In this document: positions 53,003 to 62,473 of the stretch, piece by piece
Layout: the number at the start of each line of letters is the position of its first letter
Position numbering within the stretch: position 1 is the stretch's first letter
Assembly: GCF_900148505.1 (NCBI RefSeq)
Contig: NZ_FRXO01000004.1
Coordinates: 372,001 to 436,000 of the forward strand
DNA length: 64,000 bases
Reading direction: 5' to 3'
Origin: Pseudoxanthobacter soli DSM 19599
Lineage (GTDB): Bacteria; Pseudomonadota; Alphaproteobacteria; Rhizobiales; Segnochrobactraceae
Notes under the pieces: model-generated
What the model was told of the DNA's origin: nothing
Databases searched by the model: none
What the model saw: the letters and a program-made list of their open reading frames with translations, nothing else
Program-made: the position numbers and the translations under genes

Positions 53003-53449
53003 CCGACGTCCTCCGATAAAATCGATGACGTCATCATCCCGGATATTCTTGCAAGAAATGCGGCAAATTCATAAAATATTCGTAATGACAAAAAATCAAG
53101 AAATAGAAATCACATAACAAAATATGCGTGAAATAGCGATGTAGTCTTTAATAAAGATAAATGATATATTGTAACATAATGGCGTTATTTTAGAATATTA
53201 GCCTGCGTTCCTGTTATCGACTAAATTTCGAATTCGCACAATCAAAGCAGGAAAAGACATCGGCACTGAGTGCGTGTGCGAAGCCGGGCCGATAAAGCGG
53301 AACATAATCCAGCGATTTTGCGTATCAATCGCACATAGCATGCACAACGGCCCTCTCCCGAGAGCAGCCGACTTAACCGCATTTCGCGCGGCGTTGCCTT
53401 AAGGCAACCCGGCTTGGCCGGCCGCCGCGGAAAGCGAAGGCGTGACCTG
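53003..53449. other. AT-rich intergenic region upstream of the putative ADP-ribosyltransferase
   Basis: 447 bases between two minus-strand genes. About 53060-53225 is extremely AT-rich compared with the rest of the window and must contain the promoter of the ADP-ribosyltransferase gene. No ORF, insertion-sequence end or tRNA is seen. The composition suggests acquired DNA. Confidence 0.6.
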
Positions 53450-53917
53450 TTACGCGATGGGAACGGTCGGCGCGTTCTTCGTCTGGCGGATCGTCAACGC
53501 GGTGCGGACGCTTGCGACATTGGCCGCAGCCGTCAGTTCCTCGATGATGAAGGTCTGGAAGGCGCGGAGGTTCGTCGCGACGCACTTGAGGATGAAATCG
53601 ATGTCGCCCGACAGCATCCATGCTTCCCGCACGATGGGCCAGCCGCGAAGCCGCTCCTCGAATGCCACCAGATCCGCTTCCGCCTGGCTGTTGAGGCCGA
53701 CCATGGCGAACGCCGTCAGGTCGTAGCCGAGGCTCTTCTCGTCGAGCAGGGCGCGATAGGCATTGATGATGCCCGCATCCTCGAGTGCCTTGACCCGACG
53801 CAGGCAGGGCGGCGCGGAGATGCCGATCCGGCGAGACAGCTCGACATTGGTGATCCGGCCATCGTCCTGAAGCTCGCGCAGAATCTTCCAGTCGATGTCG
53901 TCGAGCCGAACTTTCAA
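53450..53917 (-). CDS. Lrp/AsnC family transcriptional regulator
   Basis: 155 residues, family-typical length. N-terminal HTH: DDGRITNVELSRRIGISAPP then CLRRVKALEDAGII. C-terminal RAM ligand/oligomerisation domain: GYDLTAFAMVGL, ERLRGWPIVREAWMLSGDID, FIILEELTAA-type segment. The start is TTG 53917 (LKVRLDDID), preceded by AAGGGG at seven bases; no ATG lies near the domain start. Binds DNA as octamers and responds to amino acids. The target is not evident from neighbours. Confidence 0.88.
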   Translation of the reverse strand: MKVRLDDIDWKILRELQDDGRITNVELSRRIGISAPPCLRRVKALEDAGIINAYRALLDEKSLGYDLTAFAMVGLNSQAEADLVAFEERLRGWPIVREAWMLSGDIDFILKCVATNLRAFQTFIIEELTAAANVASVRTALTIRQTKNAPTVPIA

Positions 53918-54094
53918 CGGCAATCCCCTTCGGATGGTGAGTGGTCGCGGCAGAATCGAGCAACATCCTTGCGCGCGCACGACATGCGATAACACATCCG
54001 GTCCGGTCGCGGAAAGAATTCCGCTGTCCCGAAAGCAGCCGCTGCTGCCGGCCGGCGGTGACGCGGCCTTATGTCGCCGCGCGGCACAACCGGC

Positions 54095-54757
54095 TCAGAG
54101 ATCGGCCTGAATGCCGGCGATGAAGGCCGGCAATCCATAGCCGCGCGAGCGGCGCAACCGTTCCGCACCAAGGATGGCCTTCAACCCCGCATAGGCGCGC
54201 GTCAGGTCGTCATTGACGAGCACATAATCGTACTCGACCCAGTGCTCCAGTTCGGATTTGGCGTTGGTCAACCGCTTCGCGATCGTCTCCGCGCTGTCTT
54301 CGGCACGCCGGTCGAGCCGCGACTTCAGATCCCGTGCAGCAGGCGGCAGCACGAACACGGCGACGACGTCCTCCCGCATGGCCTCCACCAGCTGGCGGGT
54401 GCCCTGCCAGTCGATGTCGAAGACCATGTCGTAGCCTTCGGCGAGCGCCTGCTCCACCGCCTCCCGCGGCGTGCCGTAGAAATTGCCGTGCACCTCGGCC
54501 CACTCCAGAAGATCGCCCTGAGACCGCATGGCCTCGAAGCTCTTCTTCTGGATGAAATGGTAGTGCACCCCCTCGATCTCGCTCGGTCGCCGCTCCCGCG
54601 TCGTCACGGAAACCGAGAGCTTGAGCCGCTCGTTCTCGTCCGGATCGGACAGGAGGTTGCGCGTCAGCGTCGACTTGCCCGCGCCGGAGGGCGACGACAG
54701 CACAAGCAGGAAGCCGCGGCGGCTGTATGGAATTGTCGGGGCGCTCACGGGAATCAC
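54095..54757 (-). CDS. gmk: Guanylate kinase
   Basis: 220 residues. P-loop [10 protein letters not shown] at 21-30, GMP-binding [20 protein letters not shown], and [17 protein letters not shown] with [11 protein letters not shown]. Phosphorylates GMP to GDP. GTG 54757 overlaps the yicC stop by four bases (GTGA), so the two are coupled. Last gene of the fab-mltG-yicC-gmk run. Confidence 0.95.
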   Translation of the reverse strand: MIPVSAPTIPYSRRGFLLVLSSPSGAGKSTLTRNLLSDPDENERLKLSVSVTTRERRPSEIEGVHYHFIQKKSFEAMRSQGDLLEWAEVHGNFYGTPREAVEQALAEGYDMVFDIDWQGTRQLVEAMREDVVAVFVLPPAARDLKSRLDRRAEDSAETIAKRLTNAKSELEHWVEYDYVLVNDDLTRAYAGLKAILGAERLRRSRGYGLPAFIAGIQADL

Positions 54758-55671
54758 TCCAGGTTCTGGATCTGCTCGCGCAGCTGTTCGATGGTTGCCT
54801 TCAGGTCGAGCCCGGCGCGGGTAATGTCCACGTCGTTCGACTTCGCGCAGAGCGTGTTGGCCTCGCGGCCGAATTCCTGCGCCAGAAAATCGAGGCGACG
54901 ACCGACGGCTCCGCCGCCGGCCAGCAGACCGCGTGCCTGCTCGATGTGGGCGCGCAGCCGGTCGATCTCTTCCTGTATGTCGGCACGGGAGGCAAGCAGC
55001 ACCGCTTCCTGATGCAGGCGATCGGGATCGAGTCCGGCATCGGCGCCGACGATGCGGCGAATATCCGCCGCCAGCCGCTGCCGGATCGCTTCGGGGCGGC
55101 GCGCCGGGGAATGCTCGGCCACATCGACAAGCGCCTCGATGGTATCGAGATGGCGGGAAAGCGCCCCAGCGACAGCCTTGCCCTCGGTACGGCGCATGAC
55201 GAGGAGATCGTCCACGGCTGCGGCGAACGCCTCGACGAGCATGCCGCCGAGTTCCGCGCGCATGGCGTCGTCGGACGTCGATTCGGCGGTTTCCAGGACA
55301 CCGCGCAAGCCGAGGATACCCTCGACGGACACAGGCGCGCCTCCGAGCCGGCTGCGAACGGTGTCGGCCGCCGCCAGCACGCCCTCCAGCACGGCGGCGT
55401 TCAGGCGCACCGCAGCGGGCGCGGAGACCTGCTCAACGCTGAGCGTCGCCGATACGTTGCCGCGCGCGAGCGCCTTCGTCAGGCATTCGCGGACCTGAGG
55501 CTCGATGGCCTCGTAGCCGGACGCCAGCCGCAGCTTGAAATCGAGACCGCGGCCATTGACCGAACGCAGTTCCCAACCCCACGAGAAGCTCGCGGAACCG
55601 GCTTCCGTGTCGACCTCGGTGGTGCCCGATCTGCGGGCGAAACCTGTCATGCTGGCAAGCGTCATCCGCAT
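54754..55671 (-). CDS. yicC: YicC family endoribonuclease
   Basis: 305 residues. N-terminal [32 protein letters not shown] and C-terminal (DUF1732) [20 protein letters not shown] are family signatures. YicC-type proteins are endoribonucleases implicated in small-RNA decay. ATG 55671 or 55665. Overlaps gmk by four bases; the gap to mltG upstream is 231 bases with no recognisable signal. Confidence 0.93.
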   Translation of the reverse strand: MRMTLASMTGFARRSGTTEVDTEAGSASFSWGWELRSVNGRGLDFKLRLASGYEAIEPQVRECLTKALARGNVSATLSVEQVSAPAAVRLNAAVLEGVLAAADTVRSRLGGAPVSVEGILGLRGVLETAESTSDDAMRAELGGMLVEAFAAAVDDLLVMRRTEGKAVAGALSRHLDTIEALVDVAEHSPARRPEAIRQRLAADIRRIVGADAGLDPDRLHQEAVLLASRADIQEEIDRLRAHIEQARGLLAGGGAVGRRLDFLAQEFGREANTLCAKSNDVDITRAGLDLKATIEQLREQIQNLE

Positions 55672-55902
55672 TCCCGTCTGGCTGATTGAACGTTCGCGGC
55701 CCGCCGCGAGATGGACCGCTGCCGGTCTGTCGCCGCGCCGCGTTCACGACAGGCGGCGGCCGAAACATCAAGCGGCTTTATAAGCAGTGGAATTGCCCCT
55801 GCACAGAGGCGTGGAGACGCCTTGCGCCCGAACCGGGAGAACGGGAACGCCTTCAGACACGCGCTCCGCCGGGCGGGAGGCGCTGCGGCAGAAGGCGCCC
55901 CG

Positions 55903-57069
55903 TCAGTTCGCCGGAGTCGCCGGCTGCACAGCGATCTGATCGCTTCCGGAGCCCTGCCCGCTCTGTGTCTTCTCCAGCTCGCGCCACTTCGCGACATTGC
56001 GGTTGTGATCGTCGAGGCTGACCGCGAACACATGACCGCCGGTACCGTCAGCGACGAAGTAGAGGTCCTTGGTGTCGGCCGGGTGAGCGGCGGCCTCCAG
56101 CGAATCGCGACCGGGATTGGCGATGGGGCCCGGCGGCAGCGCCGGGATCTGGTAGGTGTTGTAGGGGTTCGGGCGCTGCAGGTCGGACCGCAGGATGGTG
56201 CGGGCCTGCTTCCAGGCAGCGCCGCCATAAAGCCCGTAGAGGATGGTCGGATCGGACTGCAGCCTCATGCCCTTGTTCAGGCGGTTGATGAAAACCGCGG
56301 CGATGCGGGGCCGCTCGTCCGCCTTGCCGGTTTCCTTCTCGATGATCGAGGCCAGGATCACGAGATCGCGCGGCGTTTTCAGCGGCAGATCGGGAGCACG
56401 CCCGGCCCAGATCTCGGCGAGCGCCTCTTCCTGCGCCTTCGACATGCGATCGAGCAGCTGCTTGCGCGAAGAACCTCGCGTGAACTTGTAGGTTTCGGGC
56501 AGCAGCGAGCCTTCCTGAGGAATCGCGCTCAACGCACCCGTCAGCATGGTATCGCCGAGAAGCTTGTCGACGACCTGGGCGCTGGTGACGCCCTCTGGAA
56601 TCGTCATCGCATGCTGAATGCTGCGCCCGGACGTGATCTCGTCCATCACGGCGCGCATGGAGACGCCGGGCGAGAAGGCATATTCGCCAGCTTTCAGCTT
56701 GCTGGTGTTCTCAAGAAATTTCGAGGCACCCTCGAACACCCAACGGTTCGAGATCACGTTGTGGCTTTCGAGCAGGGTCGCGATCTCGTCGAGGGTAGAA
56801 CCCGGCTCGATCAGCACGGTCGCCTCTGCCGCAAGCGGTCCCGGGGCCTCGTAAACCGTCTTTCCCCAGTAGACGGTGCCGCCCGCTGCCAGCACGATCA
56901 GCAGCGCCGCCGTCAGGAAGAAATTCAGGACGAGAACCAGCGGATTGCGAGCATGGCGCGACCGCGACGGCGGAGGCGGCGCCGAGTCGGGATGAAGCGC
57001 CTGGCGCGGACTGCGCGGGCTGCGGCGGCGGCCGGTCGGTTCTCGGTTGTCGCTCGACGGATCGGTCAT
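55903..57069 (-). CDS. mltG: Endolytic murein transglycosylase MltG
   Basis: 388 residues. A charged, Pro-rich cytoplasmic N terminus is followed by one transmembrane helix (about 44-68, LVLVLNFFLTAALLIVLAAG). A LysM-like region holds IEPGSTLDEIATLLESHNVI, and the YceG catalytic core has LVILASIIEKETG with catalytic Glu244, QSDPTILYGLYG and NTYQIPALPPGPIANPG. It cleaves nascent glycan strands at the inner membrane and ends with a short low-complexity tail. Placed downstream of fabF as in other Rhizobiales. Confidence 0.95.
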   Translation of the reverse strand: MTDPSSDNREPTGRRRSPRSPRQALHPDSAPPPPSRSRHARNPLVLVLNFFLTAALLIVLAAGGTVYWGKTVYEAPGPLAAEATVLIEPGSTLDEIATLLESHNVISNRWVFEGASKFLENTSKLKAGEYAFSPGVSMRAVMDEITSGRSIQHAMTIPEGVTSAQVVDKLLGDTMLTGALSAIPQEGSLLPETYKFTRGSSRKQLLDRMSKAQEEALAEIWAGRAPDLPLKTPRDLVILASIIEKETGKADERPRIAAVFINRLNKGMRLQSDPTILYGLYGGAAWKQARTILRSDLQRPNPYNTYQIPALPPGPIANPGRDSLEAAAHPADTKDLYFVADGTGGHVFAVSLDDHNRNVAKWRELEKTQSGQGSGSDQIAVQPATPAN

Positions 57070-57332
57070 GTCACGCTGCTGCCTTTCAGACCGCCTCGCC
57101 GCCTGCGCGGGCTATCCCGGCACAGGCACCCCGCCCAAGGCTCCGGAAGGGCCGCGGACGGCGGAAAGGCGCAAGCATCAAGGGACCGAATCGGACTCCG
57201 GTCATCAGATGCTCGTGCGGTTTCTTTGCCCCGCTCCCCGGCAGGATACCGGATGGCGGCCGCCTCGGACATGAAGCGGCATACCGTCATTTTCGAGGCA
57301 GGCCGCGCCGGGCTCGACGCGGCGCCCCGCGG

Positions 57333-58598
57333 TCAGGCCTCGAACTGGCGCAGAATGATCGAGGCGTTGGTGCCGCCGAACCCGAAGGAGTTCGAGAGCA
57401 CGGTGCGGATCGGCATCTCCTTGGCCTTGTTCGGCACGAGGTCGATGGACGTCTGCACAGAGGGGTTGTCCAGGTTGATCGTCGGCGGCGCGATGCTGTC
57501 GCGCATCGCCAGAACCGAGAAGATCGCCTCGATCGCACCCGCGGCACCGAGCAGATGCCCGGTGGCCGATTTCGTCGACGACATCGTCAGCCGGTCCGCC
57601 GACTGTCCCACGACGCGGTGCACGGCGCCGAGTTCGATCTCGTCGCCCATCGGCGTCGAGGTCCCGTGGGCGTTGATATAGTCAATTTCCTCGGGCGCGA
57701 TTCCGGCGCGCTTGAGAGCCGCCGTCATGCAGCGATAGGCGCCATCACCATCCTCGGAGGGAGCGGTGATATGATAGGCATCGCCGGACATGCCGTAGCC
57801 GATGACCTCGCCGTAGATCCTCGCGCCGCGCCGGATGGCGTGCCCGAGTTCCTCGAGGACCACCACGCCCGCGCCCTCGCCCATGACGAAGCCGTCACGG
57901 TCGCGGTCATATGGGCGGGAGGCCTGTTCCGGCCGGTCGTTGAAACCGGTGGAAAGCGCCCTGCAGGCCGCGAAGCCGGCGAGCGCAAGCCGCCCGATCG
58001 GCGATTCGGCACCGCCGGCAACCATCACGTCGGCGTCATCCAGCATGATCAGCCGCGCCGCATCGCCGATGGCATGGGCGCCGGTCGAACAGGCCGTCAC
58101 GACCGCATGATTCGGGCCCTTGAGGCCGTGGCGGATCGAGACGTAGCCGGAGGCGAGATTGATCAACCGTCCGGGGATGAAGAACGGCGAGATGCGGCGC
58201 GGACCACGCTCCTTCAGCGTGATCGCCGCGTCCTCGATACCGATCAGACCGCCGATACCGGAGCCGATCAGCACGCCGGAGCGGATCTGCTCCTCGTAGG
58301 ACTTGGGCGACCACCCGGCATCACGGATCGCCTGCTCGGCCGCCGCCACCGCGAACACGATGAACTCGTCGACCTTGCGGCTTTCCTTGGGCTCCATCCA
58401 GTCGTCGGGATTGTAGGTGCCGTCGCTTCCATCCCCGCGGGGAATCTGCGCCGCAATCCTGCAGGCAAGATCGGACACCTCGAACGACTCGATGGCGTTG
58501 GCCCCGCTCTTGCCTTCGATCAATCTGGACCAAGACACGTCCACGCCGCACCCAAGCGGCGTGACCATCCCAAGGCCGGTAATCACTACACGTCTCAT
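57333..58598 (-). CDS. fabF: Beta-ketoacyl-ACP synthase II
   Basis: 421 residues. Catalytic Cys170 in VVTACSTGAHAIGD, His in INAHGTSTPMGD and SSTKSATGHLLGAAGAIEA, and C-terminal FGFGGTNASI. Elongates acyl-ACP with malonyl-ACP in fatty acid synthesis. Length and motifs are canonical. Upstream gap to acpP is 86 bases; downstream gap to mltG is 263 bases without a gene. Confidence 0.97.
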   Translation of the reverse strand: MRRVVITGLGMVTPLGCGVDVSWSRLIEGKSGANAIESFEVSDLACRIAAQIPRGDGSDGTYNPDDWMEPKESRKVDEFIVFAVAAAEQAIRDAGWSPKSYEEQIRSGVLIGSGIGGLIGIEDAAITLKERGPRRISPFFIPGRLINLASGYVSIRHGLKGPNHAVVTACSTGAHAIGDAARLIMLDDADVMVAGGAESPIGRLALAGFAACRALSTGFNDRPEQASRPYDRDRDGFVMGEGAGVVVLEELGHAIRRGARIYGEVIGYGMSGDAYHITAPSEDGDGAYRCMTAALKRAGIAPEEIDYINAHGTSTPMGDEIELGAVHRVVGQSADRLTMSSTKSATGHLLGAAGAIEAIFSVLAMRDSIAPPTINLDNPSVQTSIDLVPNKAKEMPIRTVLSNSFGFGGTNASIILRQFEA

Positions 58599-58684
58599 CG
58601 AACGTCCCGATCGGTCGCAATGGATCGAGCGGTAGTGGCCGGACGCCAGAGCGTCCGGATGCCGCCGCCTCGCCTTGTTGCCGG

Positions 58685-58921
58685 TCAGCCGGCCGCCTTT
58701 TCCAGGAACTTCACGGCGTCGCCGACGGTCAGGATCGTCTCGGCGGCATCGTCCGGAATTTCGACACCGAACTCTTCTTCGAAGGCCATGACGAGCTCGA
58801 CGGTGTCCAGGCTGTCGGCGCCGAGATCGTCGATGAAGCTCGCGTTGTCGGTGACCTTGTCGGCTTCGACGCCGAGATGCTCGATCACGATCTTCTTCAC
58901 ACGCTCAGCGATGTCGCTCAT
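58685..58921 (-). CDS. acpP: Acyl carrier protein
   Basis: 78 residues, acidic. The phosphopantetheine Ser is Ser37 in [20 protein letters not shown]. Carries growing acyl chains for FabF, FabG and FabD encoded around it. The 268-base gap upstream, after fabG, probably holds its own strong promoter, as is usual for acpP. Confidence 0.98.
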   Translation of the reverse strand: MSDIAERVKKIVIEHLGVEADKVTDNASFIDDLGADSLDTVELVMAFEEEFGVEIPDDAAETILTVGDAVKFLEKAAG

Positions 58922-59189
58922 TCTCGCCTTCCTTGATATCTTGCTAGGGAAACCGTTGACGGAAAACCGCGCGAGCCCCGAAAACTTCTTGCTTACTGAT
59001 GACTTTCCAAACGAAAGACGTTGAAAGCCGAAGGTTTAAAGGTCCAGGACAAAACCGGGTTACCACCCATACAAGTCTTGTCCTCCGGTTACGACGTTCT
59101 GCCGTATCGTCCGGCCGGCGGTAGGTAACACACTTTATTGGGCTTGGCCAGAAGTCCACACGCGCGGAATCACTGGCAAAACCCCGTCT

Positions 59190-59930
59190 TCAGACCATGG
59201 CCATGCCGCCATTGACGTGCAAGGTCTGGCCCGTGACGTAACCTGCCTCGCTGGAGGCAAGATAGAGCACCGCAGCGGCGATGTCGTCGCCCGAACCAAG
59301 CCGGCCGGCAGGCACCGCCCCCAGGATGGCGTCGCGCTGCTCGGGTTTCAGCACGTCGGTCATCGCGGTCTCGATGAAGCCGGGCGCCACCGTGTTCACG
59401 GTGATGTTCCGGCTCGCCACTTCCTTGGCAAGCGACTTGGACATGCCGATCATGCCCGCTTTCGCCGCGGCATAGTTGCCCTGGCCGGCATTGCCGGTGA
59501 CGCCGACCACGGATGTGATGCCGATGATGCGGCCATAACGACGCCGCATCATTCCCTTCAGAGCAGCACGGGAGAGGCGGAAGGCCGAGGTGAGGTTCAC
59601 CTCGATGACCTTGTCCCACTCGTCGTCCTTCATGCGCATGAAGAGGTTGTCACGGGTGATGCCCGCATTGTTGACGAGAATGTCCAGCCCGCCCATGGCC
59701 GCTTCGGCGGCGGGCACCAGGGCGTCCACGGCCTCGCGGTCACCCAGATCGGCGGTCAGAACGTGGGTCCGGTCGCCGCCAAGCTCGGACGCAAGCGCAT
59801 CAAGCCGCTCGCGGCGCGTGCCGGAGAGCGCAACGGTCGCCCCGTTCGCATGAAGCGCCCGCGCGATCGCCGCGCCGATGCCGCCGCTGGCGCCGGTCAC
59901 GAGGGCGGCGCGCCCAGTAAGATCGAACAT
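59190..59930 (-). CDS. fabG: 3-oxoacyl-ACP reductase
   Basis: 246 residues. TGASGGIG at 12-19, NNAGITRDN, catalytic Ser140, Tyr153 and Lys157 (ITSVVGVTGNAGQGNYAAAK), and APGFIETAMT. Reduces 3-oxoacyl-ACP with NADPH. It lies between fabD and acpP, which separates it from the catabolic SDRs elsewhere in the window. Confidence 0.97.
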   Translation of the reverse strand: MFDLTGRAALVTGASGGIGAAIARALHANGATVALSGTRRERLDALASELGGDRTHVLTADLGDREAVDALVPAAEAAMGGLDILVNNAGITRDNLFMRMKDDEWDKVIEVNLTSAFRLSRAALKGMMRRRYGRIIGITSVVGVTGNAGQGNYAAAKAGMIGMSKSLAKEVASRNITVNTVAPGFIETAMTDVLKPEQRDAILGAVPAGRLGSGDDIAAAVLYLASSEAGYVTGQTLHVNGGMAMV

Positions 59931-60070
59931 TCACGGCCCTTTCGGGAATCCGGACGAAGCCCCCGGCTCCGCCCTGTCTATCCAGTCCGCGTGCGACGAG
60001 CCCAAGCCCGCCGCCGATGCGGCAATCGGGCGACATCTGCCCGTCCCGCATGAAAAGTCAACTGCCGCAC

Positions 60071-61015
60071 TCAGCTTGCGAGCCTTGCAGCGAGCGCATC
60101 GATCTCATCGGGCGTTCCTGCCGCGATGCCCTGCGCACCCTTGGCGATGCGTTTGGCAAGCCCGGTCAGCACCGAACCGGACCCGAGTTCGACGAAGAGG
60201 TCGACACCGTCGCCCGCAAGCCACTCGACGCTTTCGCGCCAACGCACCGTGCCGGTGACCTGCTCGACGAGCCGGGCACGGATCTCGGCAGGGTCGGTGA
60301 TCGGTCGCGCCAGCACATTCGCGACCAGCGGAACGGCCGGCTCAGCGATCGCGACGGAGGCGAGCGCCTCGGCCATGGCGTCGGCGGCCGGCGCCATCAG
60401 CGGGCAGTGGAACGGTGCGCTCACCGGCAGCAGCACGGCGCGCCGGGCGCCATGCCCCTTGGCGATCTCGATCGCCCGCTCCACCGCAGCCTTATGGCCG
60501 GAAACCACGACCTGTCCGGGCGCGTTGTCGTTTGCGGTGGCACAGACCTCGTCACCGGCGGCTTCCGCGGCGACAGTGCGCGCGGCGTCGAGATCGAGCC
60601 CGAGCAGCGCCGCCATTGCGCCGACGCCCGGAGCAACCGCCGCCTGCATGGCATTACCGCGCAGCCGCAGCAGCCGGGCCGTGTCGCCGACGGACAGGCT
60701 ATCGGCCGCCGCGAGCGCGGAATATTCGCCGAGCGAGTGACCCGCCACGAAGGCGGCGTGGTCGCGAAGCGCGATCCCACGCGCCTCCAGCGCCCGCACC
60801 GCGGCGACACTCACCGCCATCAGCGCCGGCTGCGCGTTCGCCGTCAGCGTCAACGTCTCTTCGGGACCTTCCCAGATCAGCGTGGAGAGCTTTTCGCCGA
60901 GCGCATCGTCGACCTCGGCGAACACCGAACGGGCTTCGGGGAAGGCATCGGCGAGCGCGCGCCCCATGCCGACTGCCTGGCTGCCTTGTCCGGGGAAGGT
61001 GAATGCCGTGCTCAT
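60071..61015 (-). CDS. fabD: Malonyl-CoA:ACP transacylase
   Basis: 314 residues. TFPGQGSQAVGMGRALADAF at the N terminus, catalytic Ser94 in VAGHSLGEYSALAAA, Arg in LLRLRGNAMQ, and His in VSAPFHCPLMAPA. Loads malonyl groups on ACP. ATG 61015 gives the canonical MSTAFTFPGQGSQ start. First gene of the fatty-acid/cell-wall run on this strand. Confidence 0.96.
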   Translation of the reverse strand: MSTAFTFPGQGSQAVGMGRALADAFPEARSVFAEVDDALGEKLSTLIWEGPEETLTLTANAQPALMAVSVAAVRALEARGIALRDHAAFVAGHSLGEYSALAAADSLSVGDTARLLRLRGNAMQAAVAPGVGAMAALLGLDLDAARTVAAEAAGDEVCATANDNAPGQVVVSGHKAAVERAIEIAKGHGARRAVLLPVSAPFHCPLMAPAADAMAEALASVAIAEPAVPLVANVLARPITDPAEIRARLVEQVTGTVRWRESVEWLAGDGVDLFVELGSGSVLTGLAKRIAKGAQGIAAGTPDEIDALAARLAS

Positions 61016-61232
61016 CGCGTCCGTGCCGCCCAGGTTGGCCTGCGTGTTCGTTTGCCGCCGGCAGGGCGCCGCAAGTCCATCGCCACAATCGCCGCCGGGC
61101 CCGGTCCGGGTCGGTTCGGGCCGGCGCACAAAGGCGCCTGATGTTCGGGAAGTCAAGTCGCGCGGGTGCAAGCCCGTGGCCGTCCCGTAGCGCAGCATCT
61201 GCGCCGAATCAGGAGGAGCAGGCCGGATCCCG

Positions 61233-61847
61233 CTATTCGGCCCAGCCGATGCTCAAGGTCGACACAACCGGATCGACGGCGCGCAATGCGGCGGCGGAGG
61301 ACGCGAACGTACGGTCACCGGATGCTTCCTCAAGCGCGGCATCCGGCGCATCGGGAGCAGGGTCGAACCGGATCGAGAGGAAACAGCCGCCATCGAGCCG
61401 GTCGAGCTTGCCGCCCTTCCAGTCGCTGACCCAACCGCCCATGTCCCAGCCGAAGCCGGAGACGCTGAACGGCTTTGCGTTCGCCCGCTGAACGGCGTCG
61501 AGCGGGCTTCCGATGCGAATCCCGCCTCCCGAGGACGCGCGCACGGTCCACGCCGATGTCTCCTTCACCGTGATGGAGGCGGGGCGGCTGTGGTTGCCAG
61601 AATCGAACCAGAGAATTTCGACGCGGTATTCGGGGTCGTCAGGAAACAGCACGGTGCCGGGTTCGACATCGCCTTCGACGACGTCGATATCCGTGTTCAC
61701 CACGTTCGCGGCGCCGAACATCTCGGCGAGAGAGTCCGCGGTCGCATCCTTCGGGAAGGTTCGGCAATCAAACGACGGAAGGTCCTGCGCGGCGGCGGGC
61801 GCCGTCAGCGCAAGCAGGGAAGCGAAGGCTGCGGCACGCGAAAGCAT
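61233..61847 (-). CDS. Uncharacterised periplasmic protein
   Basis: 204 residues. Signal peptide MLSRAAAFASLLALTAPAAA, cleaved before QDLPSFD. The mature part has two Cys (FDCRTF, GGCFLS), an acidic middle (VVEGDVEPGTVLFPDDPEYR) and Trp/Gly-rich segment SGFGWDMGGWVSDWKGGKLD. No known family is recognised. It stands alone upstream of fabD and just left of a tRNA-Gln fragment. ATG 61847 is chosen because it starts the signal peptide. Confidence 0.75.
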   Translation of the reverse strand: MLSRAAAFASLLALTAPAAAQDLPSFDCRTFPKDATADSLAEMFGAANVVNTDIDVVEGDVEPGTVLFPDDPEYRVEILWFDSGNHSRPASITVKETSAWTVRASSGGGIRIGSPLDAVQRANAKPFSVSGFGWDMGGWVSDWKGGKLDRLDGGCFLSIRFDPAPDAPDAALEEASGDRTFASSAAALRAVDPVVSTLSIGWAE

Positions 61848-62104
61848 TCTGGCACGGGCTCCCTTCGAGCAACCTCGACGATGCCGGCAAGTGCCTCGGA
61901 GGGTTCGCACGTCCGGCCCAGGCACAGCCCCGAATGTCTCGCCGGCGCGGCCGCTTTCCAGGACACGAAAGCCGCAAACGTCATCTGACAGAGATGGTAT
62001 CACCATCATCCGTCATGGTCACAGCAATAAATCGGTCGCGCAGTGGAACTTGTTTGTCGTCTGACGGCACTCGCCATGATGTCTTTTCATCATGCGCGAG
62101 GGGA

Positions 62105-62152
62105 TGGCTGGGGGACCTGGATTCGAACCAAGACTAACGGAGTCAGAGTCCG
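62105..62152 (-). other. 3' fragment of tRNA-Gln(CUG), probable attachment site of an integrated island
   Basis: Read on the minus strand, the 48 bases contain the anticodon loop CTCTGAC (anticodon CTG), the variable region, T-arm CTTGG-TTCGAAT-CCAGG, acceptor strand TCCCCCA, discriminator G and CCA. The matching 5' half (acceptor TGGGGGA, D-arm) is missing: at 62153 and beyond the sequence is unrelated and AT-rich. This is what a tRNA-targeting integrative element leaves at its distal end. The intact tRNA-Gln gene is expected at the other end of the element, beyond 64000. Confidence 0.8.
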
Positions 62153-62473
62153 AATAAAGCATTGATATATAACGACATTCCTACAAAGGTCGTCATTTCA
62201 TCGGTCTTGATAGTCAATGGGATAGCGGCGATTGGCAAAGTGCCGAGCTTCGACAGACGCCGCGTTGGCGACAGCCGCCACTTGCCGATTCGATCCAGGA
62301 GAAACCCTGCTCCGTTCGTGAGGGGGGGTACAGTGGCGCCGTACGGCGCCCAAGCACCGTAGCGAACTCGGGCGGACGCCGAAGAAGTAGGCAGACCCAC
62401 TCGTCTTCAGTCGCACTTGCCATCACATAAAAGGCGCGACAACCTTCCAAAAACAGGGGGGGGGGATATCACG
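62153..62473. other. Left-end intergenic region of the probable island
   Basis: 321 bases between the tRNA fragment and the OLD-family gene. Short frames exist on both strands but none has a credible start or family resemblance. It should contain the promoter of the OLD-family gene. No integrase is seen on this side, so it would be expected at the far end. Confidence 0.5.
62456..62465 (+). promoter_or_regulatory. G10 tract forming the ribosome binding site of the OLD-family gene
   Basis: Ten consecutive G, eight bases before ATG 62474, in the place of the Shine-Dalgarno. Homopolymers of this length change size by slippage, which would alter the spacing and the translation level. Confidence 0.65.

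Noticed and set aside
52897-53091. A 64-codon minus-strand frame as an upstream antitoxin or N-terminal part of the ADP-ribosyltransferase
   Set aside because: It is in another frame, overlaps the enzyme start by about 100 bases and has no ribosome binding site, whereas the enzyme start at 53002 has an ideal one.
62105-62185. An intact tRNA-Gln gene
   Set aside because: The 3' 48 bases are perfect, but no matching acceptor or D-arm sequence follows on the 5' side.
62143-62450. Short overlapping frames of 66-85 codons in the region before the OLD-family gene
   Set aside because: They lack convincing ribosome binding sites and family features, and they partly overlap the tRNA fragment.
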